Shown piece after piece: positions 1-5,405 of a stretch of DNA of 5,405 nt (positions are counted from its first letter, which is position 1; each line of letters starts with the position of its first letter). The position numbers were made by a program, and so were the translations under genes. Under the pieces are notes generated by a model. It worked only from the letters and a program-made list of their open reading frames with translations. It searched no databases and was not told the origin of the DNA. Source of the DNA: JAFAVN01 sp036378375 (lineage in GTDB: Bacteria > Verrucomicrobiota > Verrucomicrobiia > Chthoniobacterales > JAFAMB01); the NCBI GenBank assembly GCA_036378375.1, contig DASUWQ010000489.1:1-5405 (forward strand), read 5' to 3'.

Positions 1-65
1 ATGGGAATAATGATTTCTAGGGAGGCAAAAAGATCAAGCCCGGATATAGCAGCTCTCGTGCCGGG

Positions 66-214
66 TCGGAGCTCGCCCTGGGCTCGCTCCGAACAGCCGA
101 TAGCCAATACCGGATAGCCAAGTGCCAACGGGCGAGTGGCTTCCGGGCCTCTTGGCTATTGGTTATTGGCTATCGGCTATTCCGCACCGAGCCCAAGGCA
201 AGGGGCGGCTCGGT
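66..214. repeat. Composite palindromic element of nested hairpins upstream of the peptidase gene
   Basis: Three adjacent self-complementary units fill this stretch. The first pairs TCGGAGC (66-72) with GCTCCGA (86-92). The second is the large inverted repeat 95-178, listed separately. The third pairs ACCGAGCC (186-193) with GGCTCGGT (207-214). The two outer hairpins also resemble each other in inverted orientation: TGGGCTCG (79-86) is the reverse complement of CGAGCCCA (188-195). The whole 149-bp block is therefore roughly mirror-symmetric about position 136. There is no open frame of useful length, no transposase and no clear target-site duplication. This form is what REP/BIME-like or small non-autonomous palindromic elements look like, but that family assignment is inference. 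It could also be a terminator region for a gene lying left of the window. Confidence 0.6.
95..178. repeat. Long inverted repeat built from GCCRATA heptamers
   Basis: The left arm (95-122) and right arm (151-178) are complementary over 28 positions, with two mismatches and one G-T pair. The first 15 positions (95-109 against 164-178) match perfectly. The arms are also internally periodic at 7 bp. Reading + at 96-130 gives GCCGATA, GCCAATA, CCGGATA, GCCAAGT and GCCAACG. Reading the minus strand from 184 to 150 gives CGGAATA, GCCGATA, GCCAATA, ACCAATA and GCCAAGA. The central 28 bases (123-150) contain a further small GCCA/TGGC pairing (124-127 with 137-140). As RNA or single-stranded DNA it would form a very stable cruciform-like hairpin. 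Whether it acts as a terminator, a protein-binding site or a spreading repeat cannot be told from one copy. Confidence 0.8.
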
Positions 215-242
215 TGCCGTTTCTGTTCCGCTGCGTATGTTT

Positions 243-250
243 AAGGTGAT
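243..250 (+). promoter_or_regulatory. Shine-Dalgarno site of the peptidase gene, favours the TTG start
   Basis: AAGGTGAT is complementary over AGGTGAT to the usual 16S rRNA 3' end (AUCACCU). It ends 6 bases before the TTG at 257 and 15 bases before the in-frame ATG at 266. That spacing suits the TTG start and is too wide for the ATG. No convincing promoter is visible just upstream. Confidence 0.65.
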
Positions 251-256
251 TTCTTT

Positions 257-949
257 TTGGTAAAAATGAATGCTTTTGCCCTATGGGCTTTTTTCGGGAC
301 ACTGGCGCTGTCTCTCTGGGCTGTTTGGCGCGTTAAATCGGTATATAGCAAGTATAGCCAAGTGCCCAACTCTTCCGGACTGAGTGGAGCCGAAGTAGCA
401 GCACACATTCTCCAACGAGCCGGTATCGGAGATGTCCAGATTTTAGAATCGAGCAATTTGCTGACGGACCATTATGATCCGATCAATCGGCGTCTGGTTT
501 TGTCGCCTGAGAATTTTGAGGGCAGGTCTGCCGCGGCCATGGGAGTTGCTGCCCACGAATGCGGTCACGCGCTCCAACATCAGCAGGCGTACGCTCCCTT
601 GACCTGGAGAATGGCCTCTACGGGCCTGGTTGGCTTTGCCAGTCAGGCGGTTTATATCTTACCAATCATCGGTTGGGTTACTCATCTTTTGGCGCCGATG
701 TTAATCCTGCTGTGCTTCGGTTGGGCGATTATCATGTTGTTCAATCTGGTTACTTTGCCGGTAGAGTTCGACGCCTCAGCGCGGGCAAAACGAGTCCTGG
801 CTGAGATGGGCTTGATGCGGACCCAAGAAGAAACGCGAGCGGTTAGCGGCGTCTTAGACGCAGCGGCATTCACCTACGTGGCCGCTTTCATTACTTCGCT
901 AAGCTATCTCCTGTTCTACTTGTTGATGATGTCCGGCCGTCGGAACTAA
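257..949 (+). CDS. YugP-family membrane zinc metallopeptidase
   Basis: This is a 230-residue integral membrane protein whose sequence fits the neutral zinc metallopeptidase family of Bacillus subtilis YugP (Zn_peptidase_2). An N-terminal membrane segment lies at about residues 5-24. It is followed by a conserved YSQVPNSSGLSGAEVA stretch (33-48) and the family motif LTDHYDP (69-75). The zinc-binding HEXXH motif is HECGH at 100-104, where H100 and H104 are metal ligands and E101 is the catalytic base. LPVEFDASARA (167-177) is the second family signature, and E170 probably supplies the third ligand. Further hydrophobic segments lie at about 122-140, 143-166 and 203-226. The active site should sit near the membrane. 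Natural substrates of this family are poorly known, so a role in membrane protein turnover is inference. I chose the TTG at 257 because the Shine-Dalgarno site at 243-250 fits it; the ATG at 266 would remove only three residues. The length is normal for the family and no key residue is missing. The gene appears to stand alone: the next gene starts about 450 bp further on. Confidence 0.93.
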   Translation: MVKMNAFALWAFFGTLALSLWAVWRVKSVYSKYSQVPNSSGLSGAEVAAHILQRAGIGDVQILESSNLLTDHYDPINRRLVLSPENFEGRSAAAMGVAAHECGHALQHQQAYAPLTWRMASTGLVGFASQAVYILPIIGWVTHLLAPMLILLCFGWAIIMLFNLVTLPVEFDASARAKRVLAEMGLMRTQEETRAVSGVLDAAAFTYVAAFITSLSYLLFYLLMMSGRRN

Positions 950-1006
950 GCGCGTACCGGCGTTTGGGCTTTGATGGGACGAGGCTCCCGAAAGGCCCAG
1001 CGCTTA
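947..1006 (+). terminator. Folded 3' end structure at the peptidase stop codon
   Basis: An imperfect nested hairpin starts at the stop codon itself. TAAGCGC (947-953) pairs with GCGCTTA (1000-1006). GGGCTTT (966-972) pairs with AAAGGCCC (991-998) with one bulged G. GGGA (976-979) pairs with TCCC (986-989) around a 6-base loop. The 12-base left bulge (954-965) weakens the outer stem. No T-run follows, so it is not a classical intrinsic terminator. It may mark or protect the transcript 3' end. Confidence 0.45.
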
Positions 1007-1400
1007 ACCGAAGCGATTTGTAGGTAACCGTCCTGGCCGCGTTGCTACACCGGAACGATCGCCGAGCCACTACGTAGCGCTGGAGCTCAGACTACGCCGA
1101 TCAGACAATATTGTTACGATTCCGGGTCAAGCTAGGTCGGACAAGTCGTCGGCGTTGACTCGCCTACTGCATCGCACCATTCGGATCGGTGGATCGCCTT
1201 GAGTAAACGCTGAATCCTTCTGGAGCCCCTCTGCGCAGCCTACAACGCGGCAGGCTCTCGCCCTACCAACCTTTTCAGCAACTCTTCACTTGAAGCACCT
1301 CAACCGAGAGCTGAAATAGGAGACTACGCTGGGTCCTGGCTGTTTATGACGAATTCGTCACAGATCGACAGTCGCGCCGGCGTTTTCCAGTCACTAAAGG
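1007..1400. other. Intergenic region without a recognisable gene
   Basis: About 390 bp lie between the peptidase 3' structure and ppk1. No reading frame of useful length, tRNA, riboswitch or clear sigma-70 promoter is visible on either strand. The only marked element is the 14-bp palindrome at 1347-1360. A shorter palindrome, ACAATATTGT, lies at 1105-1114 and may be chance. The region presumably contains the ppk1 promoter, which I could not locate. Confidence 0.6.
1347..1360. promoter_or_regulatory. Perfect 14-bp palindrome before ppk1, possible operator
   Basis: TGACGAATTCGTCA is its own reverse complement and ends 40 bp before the ppk1 ATG at 1401. Size, symmetry and position suit a dimeric regulator's operator, and ppk1 genes are often controlled by phosphate or stress. 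It lacks the 11-bp tandem spacing of a Pho box. No regulator is encoded in the window, so the binding partner is unknown and the operator role is inference. Confidence 0.35.
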
Positions 1401-3590
1401 ATGCAAAACAAACGCAAGGCTCGCTCACGACCACAAAAGACAATTATGGAAGCGCCCAAAGCTCCAGCGTTTAACGATCACGCGCTTTATACGAATCGGG
1501 AACTGAGCTGGCTAGAATTCAATCAGCGTGTGTTGGAAGAAGTGGCAGACGCCACGAACCCACTGCTCGAGCGAGTTAAATTCCTTTGTATTGTCAGTTC
1601 GAACCTGGATGAGTTTTTTGAGATCCGCGTCGCCGGATTGAGACAGCAAAGAGACAGCAAAGTGAGCGCGACTGGTCCCGACGGCATGAGTCCCACTGAA
1701 CAGCTGGTCGCCGTCTCGCATCGAGTCAGAAAGATGGTCGACGATCAATATCGACTTTGGAACGACGTATTGGTGCCGGGATTGGAGGAGCAGCACATTT
1801 TCTTCCTCCCGTATGAGGACCTGAGCGACGAAGAGAAAAAGTATTATACGGATTATTTTGAGAAATCCGTTTATCCTGTCCTGACTCCGTTAGCGGTGGA
1901 CCCGGTGCACCCGTTTCCCCAGTTGTTGAACAAGAGTTTGAATGTTGCCGTCGAGCTGGAAGGCAGCGATCTGAGCACGAATTTGGCGGTGGTACAGGTG
2001 CCACGCATCCTGCCACGGTTGCTACCCTATAAGGCGGGAGAACGCGGCATTTATCGCTACATCTTCATTGGTAATCTGATCCAGGCGCATGTGGGATCTC
2101 TGTTCCATGGCATGAAGGTCAAAGGAGCCTACCAATTCCGAGTCACCAGAAATAGCGATCTCTATCTGGATGAGGAAGAGGCGGAGAACATGCTGAAGAC
2201 GATCGAGATCGAGCTTCGCAAGCGGAATCGAGGAGCGGCGGTGCGATTGGAAGTGCAGAAGGAGTGTCCTGTTCACGTGTCGGATCAACTTCTGCAAACG
2301 TTCGGCCTGGATAGAGACGACCTTTACGCGGTAGACGGCCCAATCAATTTCTCACGCTTGATGCCGGTAGTCGGTGGAGTTGACCGGCCTGATCTCAAGT
2401 TTAAGCCTTTTGTTCCGGTAGTGGTAACGGGCACCGACGGAGAAGATATCTTTACCCAAGTCCGGCGTAAGCCAATCCTGTTACACCACCCATATGACAG
2501 TTTTCAGACTGTCTTGGATTTTATTGAACAGGCGGCGGAGGACCCGAACGTTTTAGCCATAAAACAGACCCTGTACCGGACTAGCGGCGATTCGCCCATT
2601 ATCGCTTCTCTGGCCGAAGCTGCGGAGAGCGGGAAACAGGTAACCGTAGTGATCGAGCTGAAAGCGCGGTTCGACGAAGCAGCGAACATCAAATGGGCGC
2701 ATACGCTTCAAGAGGCGGGTGCCCATGTGGTTTACGGAATCGTCGGTCTGAAGACACATGCGAAGTTGGCGCTAGTGGTCAGAAAGGAAGAGGATGGTAT
2801 CCGGCGTTACCTGCATCTCGGGACTGGAAATTATCATCCGTCTACCGCTCGCCTCTACACGGATTTGGGCTTGCTGACTTGCGACCCGGTCATAACTAAC
2901 GATGGAGCTGAGCTTTTCAACTGGTTAACCGGTGTCTCGGTATTTCCGGAATTAGCTAAGATCAAGGCAGCGCCTAAGAAGCTGCATGAGTTTGTGCTCG
3001 ATATGATCGAACGAGAGACAGATAACGCCAAGGCAGGCAAACCGGCTGCTATCTTCGCTAAGTTAAATTCGCTGGTCGATACCGAGGTAATCGAAGCGCT
3101 CTATGAGGCTTCTCAGGCCGGTGTTAAGATCCGACTAATGGTGCGGGGTATCTGTTGCTTGAGAGCACATGCTCCCGGGGTCAGCGACAACATCACGCTG
3201 CGGAGTATCGTCGGCCGGTTCCTTGAGCATAGCCGGATCTACCGATTCGAAAACGGCGGGCAATCAGAAGTCTATTTGGCGAGTGCAGATTGGATGCCGC
3301 GCAACTTTTTCCGACGAGTGGAGACCTGTTTCCCGATTGAGGATCCGGATCACCGTGCTTACCTCGACGAGGTCATCAGTACCTGTTGGGCTGACAATGT
3401 TAAAGCTCGTGAACAAAACTCGGAGCTGACTTACGCGAAGCGACACCCCGATGGGCAGCCGGTCAATTCTCAGGCTCTGTTTTTGGAGCGCCTCACCAAA
3501 CGCAAACGGCCCGAGATCGAGGTCAAGCCAGTGATAGTGAAACAACCGGGCAAAAAAGAAGTTTCCGGTGGCGTAGACCAACCAGCCTAA
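1401..3590 (+). CDS. ppk1: Polyphosphate kinase 1 (PPK1)
   Basis: PPK1 reversibly transfers the ATP gamma-phosphate onto inorganic polyphosphate through a phosphohistidine intermediate, usually at the inner face of the membrane. This 729-residue protein has the whole family layout. The N domain carries NRELSWLEFN (32-41) and SNLDEFFEIRV, with ATP-contact N68. A middle domain with FIGNLIQAHVGSLFHG follows, then two phospholipase-D-like C domains. Aligned to E. coli PPK, R393, R423, H453 (in LKTHAKL), R582 and H610 (in FLEHSR) correspond to R375, R405, H435, R564 and H592, all with the same 18-residue offset. H453 is the expected autophosphorylated histidine, so the enzyme looks active. It is longer than the 688-residue E. 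coli protein because of a basic N-terminal lead and a lysine-rich, probably disordered tail (about 695-729). The start is uncertain. AAAGG directly touches the ATG at 1401 with no spacer, and an in-frame TAA lies at 1395-1397. ATG 1446 would give 714 residues and a length nearer the family's. No ppx neighbour is visible. Confidence 0.97.
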   Translation: MQNKRKARSRPQKTIMEAPKAPAFNDHALYTNRELSWLEFNQRVLEEVADATNPLLERVKFLCIVSSNLDEFFEIRVAGLRQQRDSKVSATGPDGMSPTEQLVAVSHRVRKMVDDQYRLWNDVLVPGLEEQHIFFLPYEDLSDEEKKYYTDYFEKSVYPVLTPLAVDPVHPFPQLLNKSLNVAVELEGSDLSTNLAVVQVPRILPRLLPYKAGERGIYRYIFIGNLIQAHVGSLFHGMKVKGAYQFRVTRNSDLYLDEEEAENMLKTIEIELRKRNRGAAVRLEVQKECPVHVSDQLLQTFGLDRDDLYAVDGPINFSRLMPVVGGVDRPDLKFKPFVPVVVTGTDGEDIFTQVRRKPILLHHPYDSFQTVLDFIEQAAEDPNVLAIKQTLYRTSGDSPIIASLAEAAESGKQVTVVIELKARFDEAANIKWAHTLQEAGAHVVYGIVGLKTHAKLALVVRKEEDGIRRYLHLGTGNYHPSTARLYTDLGLLTCDPVITNDGAELFNWLTGVSVFPELAKIKAAPKKLHEFVLDMIERETDNAKAGKPAAIFAKLNSLVDTEVIEALYEASQAGVKIRLMVRGICCLRAHAPGVSDNITLRSIVGRFLEHSRIYRFENGGQSEVYLASADWMPRNFFRRVETCFPIEDPDHRAYLDEVISTCWADNVKAREQNSELTYAKRHPDGQPVNSQALFLERLTKRKRPEIEVKPVIVKQPGKKEVSGGVDQPA

Positions 3591-3639
3591 GCCGAAATAT
3601 CAGGGAAAATGATCGAGCATTTTCCCTTAAATTTCGGCT
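3590..3639. terminator. Hairpin A, directly after the ppk1 stop codon
   Basis: The outer stem AGCCGAAAT (3590-3598) pairs with ATTTCGGCT (3631-3639). The inner stem GGGAAAATG (3603-3611) pairs with CATTTTCCC (3618-3626) around the 6-base loop ATCGAG. Both stems are perfect Watson-Crick, separated by a 4x4 internal loop. The left arm begins on the last base of the ppk1 stop codon. No T-run follows on either strand. Its position between converging genes suggests a two-way transcript end. Confidence 0.7.
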
Positions 3640-3642
3640 ATC

Positions 3643-3678
3643 ACAGCGAAGGTCCGGCGTTAGCCGGATCTTCGCTGT
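3643..3678. terminator. Hairpin B between ppk1 and topB
   Basis: A 16-bp stem pairs 3643-3658 with 3663-3678 around the tetraloop GTTA (3659-3662). The only non-Watson-Crick pair is G3652 with T3669. This is a wobble in ppk1-sense RNA but an A-C mismatch in topB-sense RNA. It starts 4 bases after hairpin A ends. There is no T-run after it. Confidence 0.65.
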
Positions 3679-3682
3679 CGTA

Positions 3683-3730
3683 GCGTGCGGCAGTTTCAGA
3701 TGCCGTTATGCATCTGGAACTGCTGCACGC
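3683..3730. terminator. Hairpin C, overlapping the topB stop codon
   Basis: A 21-bp stem pairs 3683-3703 with 3710-3730 around the loop CGTTAT (3704-3709). Two pairs, G3689 with T3724 and T3696 with G3717, are wobbles in ppk1-sense RNA and mismatches in topB-sense RNA. The topB stop codon (3706-3708) lies in the loop, and the right arm encodes the last residues of TopB. No T-run follows. It starts 5 bases after hairpin B. Confidence 0.65.
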
Positions 3731-5405
3731 TTGCGTCTCGGACGTGCCTCGCGCTTGGCAAACTCCCAACCGATCTTGCCATCGATCAGCGTCAGCGAGG
3801 CATCAAACGGTCTTCCCTTCTTCGAAATGAAACGTCGGAGCAGATCGCTTTTGCCCTCGGTAAGCATCTTTTTGAGTTGGTCAGGTGGAACCTCTCTTTG
3901 GAGAATGGTCTTGCTCATTTTGAATGTGCAAGAGCCTTTCGGAACGTTTTCACAGACGTAGACCGGGCCTACGTCATAGACCTGACCAGACTTACACACT
4001 TGGCATTGACCCAAGGCAGTGTGTGTTTCCGGATCAATTTGGATATTGTTAGAAGATAGTCCGTTCTCAAAGGCGAATTCCGGTTTGTTCTCGTCGTTGA
4101 GAATCACCAAGGCGGCAAACGGCCGGCCGGTCTTGCTGCGAAATCCTTCGAGAGGTCCTACCTTTCTCTCTCTGATCAGGGTGGTCACCTCAGCTGGGCT
4201 GAGCTCCCGGCTGGCCAGAACTTTGAAAAGACGGTACTCGCAATTTTCGCAGTGATAGGTCCGGTAATCCTCTTTCAACTGAGCGGCCCCGCAATTGGGA
4301 CATTGAACGTTGAGCGTAACGTAGTTTCCTTCGATGACATCGCTTTCGAAGTGTTTCGCTTTATCGACGATCTCGCTGGTCAGTTGCTTGATCTGAGTCA
4401 TGAACGTCGACCGGTCGAGGTCGCCGTGTTCCATCTGCTTCAGCTTATGCTCCCATTCACCAGTCAGCTCGGGCGAGGATAACAACTCGATGCCAATGCC
4501 CCGCAAGAGAGTAATGAGTGAGATCCCCTTAGCCGTTGCGATCAGGTCGCGGTTCTCACGATTGATGTAGCTGTCTTGGATTAGTCCCTCAATGATAGCC
4601 GCGCGTGTCGCCGGCGTCCCTAATCCTTTGGCCGACATTGCTTCCCGCAGATCTTCGTCGTCGACCAGCTTGCCAGCGCTTTCCATAGCCGAAAGCAAGG
4701 TGGCCTCCGTGTAGCGGGCTGGCGGTTTGGTTTGATTCTCTTTGACTTCAACCTGGGCAGCGAGGGCCGGCTCTCCGGGCACCACCGCGACCAGCGCGTC
4801 GCCCTGCTCATCGGTAGCAGCGTGACGGCCATAGACCTCGAGCCAACCCGGTTCCTTGATGATTCTGCCTTCGGTTTTGAACGTTTCACCTTCGACTCGC
4901 GTGATTCTCGTAGTCACTTCAAACTCGGCCGGCGGATAAAAAACCGCCACGAAGCGGCGAGCGATCATATCGAAAAGCTTCTGCTGAGCTTCATCCAGAT
5001 TTCTCGGGTTTTCCCCCGTCGGGATGATCGCGTTATGGTCGGTGATTTTCGCGTTGTTGAAGATGCGTTTGCTGGGTCGGACCCAGTTGTTGGCCAACGC
5101 CTTTCTGGCGGCTGGCGCCAAAGTCGGATCTGTCAGGCGACCCAGAATATTATTGGCTGTGCCGAGGTAGTCTTCAGGTAGATACCGAGAATCGGTTCTC
5201 GGATAGGTGATCACCTTGTAACGCTCATAGAGCTGTTGGGCGATCTGGAGAGTCCGGCGGGCGGAAAAACTGAAGCGGGCGTTAGCCTCGCGCTGCAGAG
5301 AAGTCAGGTCGTAGAGAAGCGGAGGCGCCTGGGTAGTCGGCTTTTTCTCCTCGGTGATGGTGCCGGATTTGCCCAGCACTTTGTCATGGATCGCGTTGGC
5401 CTGTT
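3706..5405 (-). CDS. topB: DNA topoisomerase III (type IA), C-terminal part, 5' end off window
   Basis: Type IA topoisomerases cut one DNA strand through a tyrosine 5'-phosphate link and pass another strand through, which serves decatenation and recombination intermediates. The in-window part is 565 full codons. The frame stays open to the right edge with no stop, and typical family sequence (QANAIHDKVLGKSGTITEEKK) continues across the GTG at 5379, so the true start and the N-terminal Toprim domain lie outside. Numbering from that GTG, ITYPRTDSRYLPED (57-70) holds the catalytic tyrosine Y59 (5203-5205). TDHNAIIPT (113-121) and KGLGTPATRAAII (251-263) are conserved core motifs. The tail has a zinc ribbon (C360, C363, C377, C380), a Toprim C-terminal repeat (about 388-438), a second zinc ribbon (C459, C462, C476, C484), a second repeat (about 495-542, with KKGRPFDASL) and a short arginine-rich end. 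The YPRTDSRYL motif and this tail fit TopB better than TopA, but a TopA label cannot be fully excluded without the N-terminus. The gene converges on ppk1. Confidence 0.92.
   Translation of the reverse strand, partial: QANAIHDKVLGKSGTITEEKKPTTQAPPLLYDLTSLQREANARFSFSARRTLQIAQQLYERYKVITYPRTDSRYLPEDYLGTANNILGRLTDPTLAPAARKALANNWVRPSKRIFNNAKITDHNAIIPTGENPRNLDEAQQKLFDMIARRFVAVFYPPAEFEVTTRITRVEGETFKTEGRIIKEPGWLEVYGRHAATDEQGDALVAVVPGEPALAAQVEVKENQTKPPARYTEATLLSAMESAGKLVDDEDLREAMSAKGLGTPATRAAIIEGLIQDSYINRENRDLIATAKGISLITLLRGIGIELLSSPELTGEWEHKLKQMEHGDLDRSTFMTQIKQLTSEIVDKAKHFESDVIEGNYVTLNVQCPNCGAAQLKEDYRTYHCENCEYRLFKVLASRELSPAEVTTLIRERKVGPLEGFRSKTGRPFAALVILNDENKPEFAFENGLSSNNIQIDPETHTALGQCQVCKSGQVYDVGPVYVCENVPKGSCTFKMSKTILQREVPPDQLKKMLTEGKSDLLRRFISKKGRPFDASLTLIDGKIGWEFAKREARPRRKRAAVPDA

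Noticed and set aside
1..117. Open frame of 38 codons from the first ATG to TAG at 115-117
   Set aside because: It runs through the GC-rich hairpin and the heptamer repeat, has no recognisable protein character, and the window edge makes its apparent start meaningless. It could only be the tail of a gene to the left, which cannot be judged here.
214..241. Possible promoter, TTGCCG and TATGTT with 16-bp spacing, before the peptidase gene
   Set aside because: Both boxes match poorly, and the predicted transcript would begin inside the Shine-Dalgarno site.
1105..1114. Palindrome ACAATATTGT in the ppk1 upstream spacer
   Set aside because: Ten bases, AT-rich core, 290 bp from the gene; likely enough by chance.
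1340..1364. Pho box before ppk1
   Set aside because: CTGT and GTCACAG fragments are present, but not as 11-bp direct repeats. The palindrome explains the sequence better.
957..1385. CCGGCGTTT as a 9-bp direct repeat at 957-965 and 1377-1385, bordering the spacer
   Set aside because: A 9-mer repeat in about 450 bp is expected by chance with fair probability, and there is no element between the copies.
3264..3581. 105-codon open frame on the minus strand
   Set aside because: It is antisense to the conserved end of ppk1 and has no family features.
4732..5181. 149-codon open frame on the + strand
   Set aside because: It lies fully antisense to well-conserved topB core sequence and resembles no protein family.
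5377..5379. GTG at 5379 as the topB start
   Set aside because: The frame stays open upstream to the window edge and encodes family-typical residues, and a type IA topoisomerase needs the N-terminal Toprim domain, which must lie outside.

Overview
The window holds three protein genes in ordinary bacterial arrangement. They are a membrane zinc metallopeptidase of the YugP family (257-949, +), a full-length polyphosphate kinase ppk1 (1401-3590, +), and the C-terminal part of a DNA topoisomerase III, topB (3706-5405, -), which runs off the right edge. Base composition is fairly even and slightly GC-rich, and codon use looks alike in all three genes. I see no sign that any of them is a recent import. 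The two-zinc-ribbon, two-repeat C-terminus of TopB, the YugP peptidase and the heptamer-rich palindrome upstream fit a soil-type Verrucomicrobiota or a relative. That placement is a guess from general resemblance and not from a marker gene.

Layout. Positions 1-242 are non-coding and filled by a set of nested inverted repeats (66-214). Its core is a 28-position, almost perfectly self-complementary pair of arms (95-122 and 151-178), both built from 7-bp units close to GCCRATA. The peptidase gene follows directly, with a strong Shine-Dalgarno site (243-250) that favours a TTG start. A folded structure begins at its stop codon (947-1006). After it comes about 390 bp with no recognisable gene, holding a perfect 14-bp palindrome (1347-1360) 40 bp before ppk1. 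ppk1 and topB converge. Three strong hairpins stand one after another in the 141 bp from 3590 to 3730, and the third overlaps the last codons of topB.

Function. The three genes do unrelated housekeeping jobs: membrane protein turnover, polyphosphate storage and stress physiology, and DNA decatenation. Nothing suggests they form one system. The most interesting material is non-coding: the heptamer-built palindrome upstream of the peptidase, and the triple hairpin array between ppk1 and topB. All non-Watson-Crick pairs in the long arms of that array are wobbles in the ppk1-sense RNA only. I found no CRISPR array, tRNA, rRNA, insertion sequence or defence system.
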